A DNA stretch of 11,573 nt from positions 1 to 11,573 of the forward strand of contig JAAZCN010000378.1 of assembly GCA_012513245.1 (NCBI GenBank), in the 5' to 3' direction. The stretch comes from Synergistaceae bacterium. GTDB lineage: Bacteria > Synergistota > Synergistia > Synergistales > Synergistaceae. Positions 1 to 6,923 of the stretch are shown here, piece by piece; the stretch's first letter is position 1, and every line of letters starts with the position of its first letter. Under the pieces are notes generated by a model that saw nothing but the letters and a program-made list of their open reading frames with translations, was not told where the DNA came from and searched no databases. The translations under genes and the position numbers were made by a program.

Positions 1-338
1 GGACAGATATAGACACTGTGACCATCATGTATAAAACCTATTATCATCCTCAGCAGCGCAGCCGAACTGTTTTTGTCTTCGGGTGAAACCGGCACGGCAC
101 CCATTTTTCTCAGGTAGGCACCTAAAACCGGAACTTTGAAAAGCTTCTCCCACGCAACAAACTTGAGTATCCTGGGAAAAAAACTGTATCCCACCAACGG
201 CGGATCCAGGTAGCTTGCATGATTTGAGGCAACTATCACCGGCATGTTCTGTGGTATCTTCTCTTTTCCTCTCACCGAAAGTCGGTGATAGAGTGTAAAA
301 TATATTGAGACTATGAAGCTTGTGATCTGATATAACAT
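1..338 (-). CDS. plsC: 1-acyl-sn-glycerol-3-phosphate acyltransferase (PlsC family), 3' end cut by window edge
   Basis: Reading the minus strand from an ATG at 338 gives 112 codons that stay open to the left edge. Residues 39-45 read NHASYLD, the HX4D catalytic motif of glycerolipid acyltransferases (His40, Asp45). They are followed by the family's second block around 59-84 (FVAWEKLFKVP, then GAYLRKMGAVPV). The last visible residues, VYIC plus a partial codon CC for Pro, lead into the place where the family's EGTRS substrate block is expected. The N-terminus is a short hydrophobic stretch, as usual for these membrane-associated enzymes, which acylate lysophosphatidic acid to phosphatidic acid in phospholipid synthesis. 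A GGGAGGA Shine-Dalgarno lies just upstream of the chosen ATG. The gene is divergent from the DUF502 gene. The family is clear from the sequence; the exact acyl acceptor is not. Confidence 0.88.
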   Translation of the reverse strand, partial: MLYQITSFIVSIYFTLYHRLSVRGKEKIPQNMPVIVASNHASYLDPPLVGYSFFPRILKFVAWEKLFKVPVLGAYLRKMGAVPVSPEDKNSSAALLRMIIGFIHDGHSVYIC

Positions 339-406
339 TAAGGATTCCTCCCATTAGCAGCATCTGCGTTAAGGATATCCCAGAAATGAGCAAATTGGCA
401 AGTCAT

Positions 407-415
407 GGAGTGATC
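407..415 (+). promoter_or_regulatory. Ribosome binding site that decides the DUF502 start
   Basis: GGAGTGATC differs by one missing G from the anti-16S complement GGAGGTGATC. Measured from GGAG, it sits 8 nt before the ATG at 419. The alternative ATG at 386 has only a weaker AAGGA, about 10 nt upstream. The later start is therefore preferred. Confidence 0.6.
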
Positions 416-418
416 AAA

Positions 419-1027
419 ATGGACAGCGAAAAGCAGACAAATGAAAAAGAGGTCCCTGCCGGTTCAAGAACAGGAAGGATCGCCAAGGATTTTTTCCTCG
501 GATGCATAGCACTTATACCTCTTGCAGTCTTTGTATTCATCTTCTATTACCTCTTCCTGCTTTTCGAGGCATTGGGCGCGTTGATCTTCGGACTGACAAA
601 GTCCAAGGGGACAACTTTGGCAGTTACAGTTGTCATGGTCTTTCTGCTCATAAACACAGGCAGAAAGCTCCGGAGAAAAGAAAAGTGGTTTCTCAACATC
701 GTTGACCAGCTGATCTCAAAGATACCTGTGGTCGGCGGATGGTACTCAACCTTCCAAGAGATAGTGCAGACATTTACTGCCGGAGGCGGCGAAAGAGGAT
801 ACCTGGGAACAGCCAAAGTGCCTTTCGGCGATGGATACATTATTGGGTTTGTGACAAAACGAGAGACAGCAAAAGACGGAAGTTTCAGGGTAACTGTATT
901 TGTACCCACCTCTCCCAACCCAACGACAGGCCTTGTCTTCTTTTTTCCTGAGAAAAGCGTTGAATACCTTGATCTGACACCTGAAAAGGCATTTACAAAG
1001 ATAATTTCTCTCGGAATGAAATCCTGA
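419..1027 (+). CDS. DUF502 family integral membrane protein
   Basis: The product is 202 residues from the preferred ATG at 419, or 213 from the ATG at 386. A charged N-terminus is followed by two hydrophobic segments, roughly residues 25-50 and 65-80. A basic loop (GRKLRRKEKW, 81-90) precedes the hallmark IPVVGGWYSTFQEIVQTF (102-119). The C-terminal domain carries VPTSPNPTTG (162-171), also typical of DUF502 (COG2928). The family is an inner-membrane protein of unknown biochemical role, and I do not assign a function. It appears as a single-gene unit: the plsC gene is divergent to the left, and a strong hairpin terminator follows directly. Family assignment is confident; function is unknown. 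Confidence 0.85.
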   Translation: MDSEKQTNEKEVPAGSRTGRIAKDFFLGCIALIPLAVFVFIFYYLFLLFEALGALIFGLTKSKGTTLAVTVVMVFLLINTGRKLRRKEKWFLNIVDQLISKIPVVGGWYSTFQEIVQTFTAGGGERGYLGTAKVPFGDGYIIGFVTKRETAKDGSFRVTVFVPTSPNPTTGLVFFFPEKSVEYLDLTPEKAFTKIISLGMKS

Positions 1028-1042
1028 CAATGAAGATGTTTT

Positions 1043-1078
1043 AAGGCGGCGGCTCTGCAGAGCCGCCGCCTTTCTATT
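1043..1078 (+). terminator. Rho-independent terminator after the DUF502 gene
   Basis: Positions 1043-1072 are a perfect 30-bp palindrome (arm AAGGCGGCGGCTCTG), very GC-rich, running into TTTCTATT. It starts 16 nt after the TGA. The T-rich tail lies on the plus side only, so the plus strand is the main target. The convergent FAH gene ends at 1100, so the hairpin could also slow transcription coming from the right. Confidence 0.88.
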
Positions 1079-1099
1079 GGTATCGGCTCAAAATTATGC

Positions 1100-1879
1100 T
1101 CAGTTAGCGCAGATATTTCTCAGGTTTCCTATGCCTTCAATATTTACCTCGACCAGATCTCCCACCTTCATTGGCCCAACTCCCTGCGGCGTACCGCTGG
1201 CAATGACATCTCCGGGTTCAAGTGTTGCAAACTTGCTGATATGGGATATAAGCTTCGGAATCGGGAAAATCATCTGCGAGAACGAAGCTTCCTGCACTGT
1301 CTTGCCGTTCAGGGAGGTCTTGATCACCGCATCCGGCGACATCTCGCTGGTAATGAGTACGGCCGGTCCGAACGGAGCAAATGTATCGAAACTTTTCGCC
1401 CGCGTCCACTGTCCATCGGATTTCTGCAGTTCCCTGGCAGTTACATCGTTCATTATAGAGTAGCCAAGGACATGGCTGAATGCATCCTCTTCCTCTATAT
1501 TATGGCCCGCTTTGCCTATGATAACGGCAAGTTCGCCCTCGTAATCTATACGTCCCGCCCACGCCGGTATCCGAATAAAATCGTTGGCTCCAATTATCGA
1601 TGAGGTGGATTTCATGAAGACGAGCGGTTCCTTCGGCACTTCGTTGTTCAGTTCCTTAACATGACCCAAATAGTTACGACCGATGCACCAGATCCTCTTC
1701 GGCATGAAGGGCGGCAGGAACTTTACCCTGTCTATAGGGTAACTCAACCTTATAGGAGAAAACCCTGTAAAGGGGTCTCCTTCAACGATATCGACAGAAT
1801 TGTCGCGGATCTTGCCCGAATAGGTCCTGCCATCTACCCAGAAACGGCAGTAACGGACGGGCGGTTCTTTTTTTGCCAT
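1100..1879 (-). CDS. Fumarylacetoacetate hydrolase (FAH) family protein
   Basis: The product is 259 residues, a usual size for the short FAH class (YcgM / FAHD1 / HpcE-like enzymes). A small N-terminal region (1-60) precedes the catalytic fold. The GRNY block is at 67-70. The metal ligands of the family are visible as Glu114 and Glu116 in DYEGELAV and Asp145 in NDVTARE. Lys162 and the GTPQGVGP loop (229-236) complete the active site. The family splits or decarboxylates 3-oxo acids such as acylpyruvates or oxaloacetate using Mg or Mn; the real substrate cannot be read from sequence. AGGAGG lies 9 nt before the ATG. The patB-like gene lies 50 nt upstream with no terminator between, so the two are probably co-transcribed. 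Confidence 0.88.
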   Translation of the reverse strand: MAKKEPPVRYCRFWVDGRTYSGKIRDNSVDIVEGDPFTGFSPIRLSYPIDRVKFLPPFMPKRIWCIGRNYLGHVKELNNEVPKEPLVFMKSTSSIIGANDFIRIPAWAGRIDYEGELAVIIGKAGHNIEEEDAFSHVLGYSIMNDVTARELQKSDGQWTRAKSFDTFAPFGPAVLITSEMSPDAVIKTSLNGKTVQEASFSQMIFPIPKLISHISKFATLEPGDVIASGTPQGVGPMKVGDLVEVNIEGIGNLRNICAN

Positions 1880-1929
1880 AGAAATATTCCTCCTGTTTAT
1901 TTTAATAAATCAAATGACCTGATATAAGA

Positions 1930-3105
1930 TCAAAACTTTTCTTCGAGCGCCACTGCGATTTTTTCCAGCGCCTCTTTCAGCCTTTCGCGGTTGGTTCCAA
2001 TGTTTATCCTTGCAAATCCGTCTCCTTCTGTGCCGAAGTTCCGCCCATTGTTGAGAGCGACCCCTGCTTCATTGACGAGAAAATCCATGAGCTTCTCCGA
2101 ATCAAACCCATAGCCTCTGAAATCTATCCAGAACACGTAGGTCCCTTCCGGGTGATCCATCTTCGCTTTCGGCATCCGTTCCCTCACAAATTTTTCTGTA
2201 AAGTCCCTGTTTTCCTCGAGGTATGTCATTAGTTCGTCAAGCCAGTCCGCGCATTTTGAGTAGGCAGTCTCCATAGCAGTGAGTCCCAGTATGCTCAGTG
2301 AGCCTAGGTGCAGCCTGTTCAAAACGGAGACATAACGTGCCCTGAATTTTTCATCTGGGATCAGGGCAACGGAAGAATTCATGCCGGCGATATTGAAGGT
2401 CTTGCTTGGCGCAACAAAAGTGACCGTTCGCGAACTGATTTCCTTTGAAAGAGAGGCGATGCTTAAATGTTTCGCATCGCTGTAGACCAGATCCTGATGG
2501 ATCTCGTCTGATATGATGATCATGTCTTTGCGTTCAGCCAGTTCAGAGAGAACTTCGAGTTCTTCCCTTGTCCAGACACGCGCTACGGGGTTGTGTGGGC
2601 TGCAGAGAATAAGTGTCCTGCATGTAGGGGTGATAAGTTTTTCAAGACCTTCAAGGTCCATCACGTAACGGCCTTTTTCCCTTTTAAGTGGGTTTTTTAC
2701 GATCCTTCTTCCCGATTCGCTGATGGTAGAGTAGAAGGGAGGATAGACAGGCGTTTGTATGATCACTCCGTCACCCGGCTTAGTGTAGGCCATTATAGAA
2801 AAAGCCAGTCCTGCTACGACTCCGGGGGCCCAGGTCACAGACTCTTTGCCGATCTTCCATCCGTGACGGTCCTTCTGCCAATCCGTTATCGCCTTGAGTA
2901 GAGAGTCAGGAGCTATTGGATATCCGAGCGCGCCCTCGTCGATCTTTTTATGGAGAGCATCAAGAACTTCAGGAGGGGCAGAGAAATCCATATCAGCGAC
3001 CCAGAGTGCCAGAAGATCTTTTTTGCCAAATTCCTCTTCAAGGTAGTCCCACTTTTCGCAGTTCGTGCCGCGTCTTTCCATATTTACATCAAAATTATAT
3101 TTCAA
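1930..3105 (-). CDS. PatB/MalY-type PLP-dependent C-S lyase (cystathionine beta-lyase)
   Basis: The protein is a fold-type I PLP enzyme of the MalY/PatB branch, which cleaves cystathionine or cysteine conjugates to pyruvate, ammonia and a thiol; some members act as aminotransferases. Residue numbers here count from an upstream GTG at 3111. Diagnostic blocks are WVADMDF (37-43), SDEIHQDL (201-208, PLP-binding Asp202), APSKTFNIAG (234-243, PLP lysine K237) and FARIN (366-370, substrate-carboxylate Arg368). The start is placed at TTG 3105, two codons inside the GTG: the GGGAGGG at 3119-3113 lies 7 nt from the TTG but only 1 nt from the GTG. The resulting N-terminus, MKYNFD, matches the family well. 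One oddity is SPHNPVARVW, with Ala177 where the family normally has Gly. The FAH-family gene follows 50 nt downstream. Confidence 0.88.
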   Translation of the reverse strand: MKYNFDVNMERRGTNCEKWDYLEEEFGKKDLLALWVADMDFSAPPEVLDALHKKIDEGALGYPIAPDSLLKAITDWQKDRHGWKIGKESVTWAPGVVAGLAFSIMAYTKPGDGVIIQTPVYPPFYSTISESGRRIVKNPLKREKGRYVMDLEGLEKLITPTCRTLILCSPHNPVARVWTREELEVLSELAERKDMIIISDEIHQDLVYSDAKHLSIASLSKEISSRTVTFVAPSKTFNIAGMNSSVALIPDEKFRARYVSVLNRLHLGSLSILGLTAMETAYSKCADWLDELMTYLEENRDFTEKFVRERMPKAKMDHPEGTYVFWIDFRGYGFDSEKLMDFLVNEAGVALNNGRNFGTEGDGFARINIGTNRERLKEALEKIAVALEEKF

Positions 3106-3189
3106 TCGCACACCCTCCCGATGGAACTAATTGATCTGCAGAAACCTGCTCTAGCCTTTTAAAACTAGTTTCGAATACAGGGTTTTTGG

Positions 3190-3218
3190 AATATATGTTA
3201 TGCTGACAAGAGTATCAT
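3190..3218 (-). promoter_or_regulatory. Candidate promoter for the patB-like / FAH operon
   Basis: On the minus strand a -35-like ATGATA (3218-3213) and a -10 TATATT (3195-3190) are separated by 17 nt, in the intergenic region shared with the divergent pepF gene. The hexamers match consensus at 4 of 6 and 5 of 6. The segment 3197-3220 also carries a loose inverted repeat (TTATG ... CATAA) that could be an operator. Confidence 0.38.
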
Positions 3219-3257
3219 AATTTTGTAGCTTTTAGGACTCTCGTGCAGCAAAAAAGC

Positions 3258-3286
3258 TTGCATATTATCCTTTTAAACAAGACAAT
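3258..3286 (+). promoter_or_regulatory. Weak candidate promoter for pepF
   Basis: TTGCAT (3258-3263) and GACAAT (3281-3286) are 17 nt apart and lie 32 nt before the pepF start. The matches are only 3 of 6 and 4 of 6, so this is the best visible guess, not a firm call. An AAGGAG ribosome site follows at 3303-3308. Confidence 0.28.
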
Positions 3287-3317
3287 AGTTTAGCGGCAGA
3301 TAAAGGAGTGGATTTTT

Positions 3318-5153
3318 ATGTGTGACATTAAGGATAAAAATATTGAAATAAATCTTGGCGGCGGATCTCTTCTCCCGAAAAGGGACGGGATCCCTGTCCG
3401 TTTTAAATGGAAGCTTGAAGACATATACCCTGACGACTCAAAATGGGAGAATGACTTTAGATCAATAAAAAAACGTCTTCCGGAAATCACGGCTTACAAA
3501 GGAAGGCTGAGCGAATCTGAAAAAACTATGCTTGAATGCTTCAGGCTACGGGATGAAATTTCGATAACGCTTGGCAAGCTTATCGTTTACGCCAATATGA
3601 AGAGCCACGAGGATACGGCAGATTCAAAATACCAGGGACCGGTAAACAGAGTCTCATCGCTGGCCGTTGAAATGTCTACAATTTCAAGCTTTATCACTCC
3701 CGAGGTACTTTCAATGGCTGAAGAGAAGTTAAGGGAGTTTATCGCCGATCCCTCTCTCAAAGACTATTCCTTCAGTTTGAAAGAACTCCTTCGTCAGAAA
3801 GAACACGTACTTTCACAGCCTGAGGAGGCGCTCCTTGCCAAAACAGGCGACATGGCCGGGACTTCGGACAACGTTTTCTCCATGCTTACCAATGCGGACA
3901 TGAAGTTTGAGTCCATAAGAAATGAAAAGGGAGAAAAGGTCGAGATGTCAGAGGAAAGGGCCGTCTCTTACCTCCGCTCACGGAAGCGCAGCGTTAGAAA
4001 AGCCGCCTTTGATTCGCTTTACAAGCCATACTGCGAGAAGAAGAACACTCTTGGTGCGACATTTGACGGCATGCTGAAAACATCAAAGTTTTATGCCGAG
4101 GTACGCAAATATTCCTCGCCTCTTGATGCAGCGCTTGACAGCGATAACATCCCTGTCTCCGTATACAGCAGACTCGTGGAAACTCTTGAGTCCGGTCTGG
4201 CGCCTTTGCACCGTTATCTTGAAATTAGAAAAAAGGTTCTTCGGCTCAAAGAACTGCATATGTACGATCTCTACACCCCTCTTGTGAAGGATCCTTTCAA
4301 AGAGATCTCCTGGAGCGAAGCAAAAGAGATGATGTTCAGGGCGCTGAGACCTCTTGGAGAAGAATACCTTTCCACAGTTAAAGATGGACTCGGAAGCGGA
4401 TGGACCGACGTCTTCCCCAACAGAGGCAAACGGAGCGGCGCATACTCGTGGGGCAGCTATGCTACGCATCCATACATAATGATGAACTACACAAACAACC
4501 TCAATGATGTCTCGACCCTCGTACACGAAATGGGACACTCTATGCACAGCTACTATTCAAGGAAAAGACAGCCCTATCCGACTGCCGATTACTGCATCTT
4601 CACCGCGGAGGTCGCCTCGATTACCAATGAAGTGCTCTTTCTCAACGATCTTATCGCTGAGACAAAAGATAAGAAAAAACGTCTTTATCTGCTCAACCGC
4701 CGTCTTGAAAACATCAGGACCACGGTCTATAGACAGACTATGTTCGCCTCCTTCGAGCGTGAGGTGCACAGCCGCGCGGCAGAGGGTGGAGAAACGACAC
4801 CGGACGCACTTCAGGCACTTTGGTATGAACTCAACAGGAAATATTATGGGCCGGATATCGTTATAGACGAACCTCTTAAAATGGAGTGGGCAAGGATACC
4901 CCATTTCTACAACCCCTTTTATGTTTATCAGTACGCGACAGGGTTCTCTGCTGCAACAGCACTGGCGGATCTCATACCGGAAAAAGGCTCAAGAGCAAGG
5001 GATAAATACCTTGAGTTCCTTTCGATGGGAGGCTCGGACTACCCGATCGAACTTCTGAAAAATGCAGGAGTCGACATGAGTTCTCCAAAACCGGTAAAAG
5101 AGGTAGTCAGGATATTTACCGAAACTTTGGACGAAATGGAGCGGCTGCTTTAG
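3318..5153 (+). CDS. pepF: Oligoendopeptidase F, M3 family zinc metallopeptidase
   Basis: The product is 611 residues, the usual length for PepF. The gluzincin motif HEMGH occupies residues 403-407 (His403 and His407 bind zinc, Glu404 is catalytic). The third ligand is Glu431 in FTAEVAS, 24 residues after the second His, as in M3B peptidases. A long helical N-terminal domain fills residues 30-380. The family's HFYNPFYVYQYATGFSAA block lies near the C-terminus. No signal peptide is seen, so the enzyme is cytoplasmic and cuts imported oligopeptides. AAGGAG lies 9 nt before the ATG. The first 20 residues are a polar extension of no clear role. The gene ends in TAG, and a LysE-type exporter begins 21 nt later, so the two probably share a transcript. 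The start and the family are both secure. Confidence 0.95.
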   Translation: MCDIKDKNIEINLGGGSLLPKRDGIPVRFKWKLEDIYPDDSKWENDFRSIKKRLPEITAYKGRLSESEKTMLECFRLRDEISITLGKLIVYANMKSHEDTADSKYQGPVNRVSSLAVEMSTISSFITPEVLSMAEEKLREFIADPSLKDYSFSLKELLRQKEHVLSQPEEALLAKTGDMAGTSDNVFSMLTNADMKFESIRNEKGEKVEMSEERAVSYLRSRKRSVRKAAFDSLYKPYCEKKNTLGATFDGMLKTSKFYAEVRKYSSPLDAALDSDNIPVSVYSRLVETLESGLAPLHRYLEIRKKVLRLKELHMYDLYTPLVKDPFKEISWSEAKEMMFRALRPLGEEYLSTVKDGLGSGWTDVFPNRGKRSGAYSWGSYATHPYIMMNYTNNLNDVSTLVHEMGHSMHSYYSRKRQPYPTADYCIFTAEVASITNEVLFLNDLIAETKDKKKRLYLLNRRLENIRTTVYRQTMFASFEREVHSRAAEGGETTPDALQALWYELNRKYYGPDIVIDEPLKMEWARIPHFYNPFYVYQYATGFSAATALADLIPEKGSRARDKYLEFLSMGGSDYPIELLKNAGVDMSSPKPVKEVVRIFTETLDEMERLL

Positions 5154-5174
5154 CAGCCTTCAGAGGATAAAGAC

Positions 5175-5780
5175 ATGCAGTGGATCCCCTTTCTCTCTTT
5201 TGTTTTGGCCTCCTGCTACACTCCCGGGCCAAATATTATTTTCGCGATGAACACCGCCCGTCTCTTCGGTTTCCGGAGGACCATTCCCCTTATGACGGGA
5301 ATGACAGTGGGTCTTTTCTTCGTTATGGTCCTAAACGCGATGGGCAATATATTCATAGGTGCGCTGATACCTCAGTTGCTCCCATGGCTAAGGGGCATCG
5401 GTGCAATTTATCTCTTTTGGCTTGCGTGGAAAATAGCCTTTCCTAAGACATCTCCTGCATCAAAAGAAAACGATGAGCAGAAAAACGTTCCGGGGATAAG
5501 GGACGGATTCACCCTTCAGTTTGTAAATCCCAAGGTCATACTCTTTGGTTTTACCGCAATGTCTTCCTTCATTGCTCCATGGACCGATTCAAAGCTGATG
5601 TTTCTTTTCTGTGGACTTTTCCTGACATTAAACTGCGCCGTGGCCTTCACGATCTGGTCTCTGTTCGGAGATGTCCAGGGCCGTCTGTTCTCAAGACATG
5701 GACGTGTCATATCACTTATCATGGGCGCACTCCTGGCATGGTGCGCCTTTTCAGTATCGGGAATTGCTGACTTATTGTGA
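5175..5780 (+). CDS. LysE/RhtB family amino-acid exporter
   Basis: The product is 201 residues, typical for this family, with about six hydrophobic segments. The N-terminal helix carries TPGPN (16-20), the signature of LysE/RhtB proteins. A second conserved block, GFTLQFVNPKVILF, lies at 111-124 just after the polar central loop (about 90-110). Members export amino acids such as lysine, homoserine, threonine or leucine by proton antiport; the substrate here cannot be told. AGAGGA precedes the ATG. It follows pepF by 21 nt, suggesting that export relieves the amino-acid load released by peptide hydrolysis. That link is inference. Confidence 0.88.
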   Translation: MQWIPFLSFVLASCYTPGPNIIFAMNTARLFGFRRTIPLMTGMTVGLFFVMVLNAMGNIFIGALIPQLLPWLRGIGAIYLFWLAWKIAFPKTSPASKENDEQKNVPGIRDGFTLQFVNPKVILFGFTAMSSFIAPWTDSKLMFLFCGLFLTLNCAVAFTIWSLFGDVQGRLFSRHGRVISLIMGALLAWCAFSVSGIADLL

Positions 5781-5805
5781 GTATTCAAGAGTACCACAAA
5801 AAATA

Positions 5806-5835
5806 TTAAACTCCAGCAGATCGTTAGTTTATAAT
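5806..5835 (+). promoter_or_regulatory. Candidate promoter for arcC
   Basis: A perfect -10 hexamer TATAAT lies at 5830-5835, 39 nt before the arcC ATG. A weak -35, TTAAAC (5806-5811), sits 18 nt upstream of it. This implies arcC can be transcribed independently of the pepF/lysE unit. Confidence 0.5.
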
Positions 5836-5874
5836 ATCAGAACAAATTTGAAATCCAAGGAGTGTGTTCAGTAA

Positions 5875-6837
5875 ATGTCTTCACAATTCACCAAAGTAGT
5901 TGTAGCTCTGGGAGGAAACGCTTTACAGGAAGCAGGAAGCCCCCCTACAGCTGAAGCTCAACTCGCAGTCGTCAGCAAGACATGTGAATATCTGGCCGAT
6001 ATAAGCTGCAAGGGATATGAGATGGCAGTTGTTCATGGAAATGGCCCACAGGTAGGCAATATCATGCTTTCTCAGGAAACAGCCGAAAAAGTAGATCCCA
6101 AGCTCCCGGCAATGCCCTTCGATGTATGTGGCGCAATGAGTCAGGGATACATAGGTTACCAGGTCCAGCAATGTCTAAGAGACGCACTGAGAAAAAGAAA
6201 CCGCAACATACCTGTGGTCACGCTTGTTACACAGGTCATAGTAGATAAAGATGACAAAGCGTTTCAGAATCTGACTAAACCCATAGGTCCATTCTATACA
6301 GAAGAAGAAGCGAAAAAAATAGCTGAAGAAAAAGGGTATACTGTAAAAGAAGATGCCGGCAGAGGATGGCGCAGGGTGGTAGCATCCCCGACCCCTAAGA
6401 GGATAGCCGAAATAGATTCTGTCAAACGCCTCTGGGACTCCACAATAGTAATAACAGCCGGAGGTGGCGGGATACCAGTTATTGAGAACATGGACGGATC
6501 ACTCACAGGAGTTCCCGCAGTTATCGACAAAGACCTTGCTGCGGAGAGACTTGCTGAGGATATGGAGACCGACATACTTCTGATCCTTACGGAAGTTGAC
6601 AAGATATGTCTAAACTTCAAAAAACCGAACCAGAGAGACTTGTCTCATGTAACTGTCGCGGAGGCGACCAAATATATCGAAGAGGGACATTTCGCCCCCG
6701 GAAGCATGCTCCCCAAAGTAATGGCAGCGATCAAGTTCGCAAAAAAGTTCCCCGGCAAGAAAGCAATTATCACATCCCTATACAAAGCTGTCGAAGCGCT
6801 CGATGGCAAAGAGGGAACCGTTATAACGATGGACTAA
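5875..6837 (+). CDS. arcC: Carbamate kinase
   Basis: The product is 320 residues, within the family's usual 300-320. It catalyses the reversible transfer between carbamoyl phosphate plus ADP and ATP plus carbamate, the ATP-yielding last step of arginine, citrulline or agmatine fermentation. Amino-acid kinase fold motifs are in order: ALGGNAL (11-17), HGNGPQVG (54-61), MPFDVCGAMSQGYIGYQ (80-96), AGGGGIPV (195-202), DKDLAAERLA (218-227) and LTEVD (238-242). AAGGAG lies 12 nt before the ATG, slightly long, and an in-frame TAA touches the ATG, so no longer start is possible. No arginine deiminase or ornithine carbamoyltransferase gene lies in the window. The carbamoyl phosphate source must therefore be encoded elsewhere. 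The assignment is very secure. Confidence 0.96.
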   Translation: MSSQFTKVVVALGGNALQEAGSPPTAEAQLAVVSKTCEYLADISCKGYEMAVVHGNGPQVGNIMLSQETAEKVDPKLPAMPFDVCGAMSQGYIGYQVQQCLRDALRKRNRNIPVVTLVTQVIVDKDDKAFQNLTKPIGPFYTEEEAKKIAEEKGYTVKEDAGRGWRRVVASPTPKRIAEIDSVKRLWDSTIVITAGGGGIPVIENMDGSLTGVPAVIDKDLAAERLAEDMETDILLILTEVDKICLNFKKPNQRDLSHVTVAEATKYIEEGHFAPGSMLPKVMAAIKFAKKFPGKKAIITSLYKAVEALDGKEGTVITMD

Positions 6838-6876
6838 GTTAAAGACCGAGTTATTTATCCGGACAGCACAAAAAGT

Positions 6877-6923
6877 AACGGCAGATCCCTAGCAGCTTAG
6901 CTTTGGACCTGCCGTTTTGTTTT
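6877..6923 (+). terminator. Terminator between convergent arcC and the AEC permease, probably bidirectional
   Basis: The arms AACGGCAGATCC (6877-6888) and GGACCTGCCGTT (6905-6916) pair with one A-C mismatch around a 16-nt loop. On the plus strand they are followed by TTTTGTTTT. On the minus strand the stem is followed after two bases by a CTTTTTG run, so it can serve both genes. The tail overlaps the stop codon of the minus-strand permease. Confidence 0.82.

Noticed and set aside
305..333. Possible promoter for the DUF502 gene inside the plsC start region
   Set aside because: TTGAGA and TGATAT at 17 nt are present, but the -10 match is poor and the site overlaps the divergent coding start.
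25..393. Minus-strand ORF of 122 codons at the left edge
   Set aside because: It is a shadow of the PlsC gene in another frame; only the PlsC frame carries the NHASYLD motif, and it has a ribosome site.
1241..1603. 120-codon plus-strand ORF opposite the FAH gene
   Set aside because: It is antisense to a well-supported enzyme, with no ribosome site and no recognisable domain.
4083..4547. 154-codon minus-strand ORF inside pepF
   Set aside because: It lies entirely under a confident M3 peptidase, has no family resemblance, and is Cys/His-rich noise from antisense codons.
5151..5177. In-frame TAG between pepF and the lysE-type gene, suggesting a readthrough fusion
   Set aside because: The two frames agree by a one-in-three chance, the second gene has its own AGAGGA site, and both proteins have normal family lengths alone.
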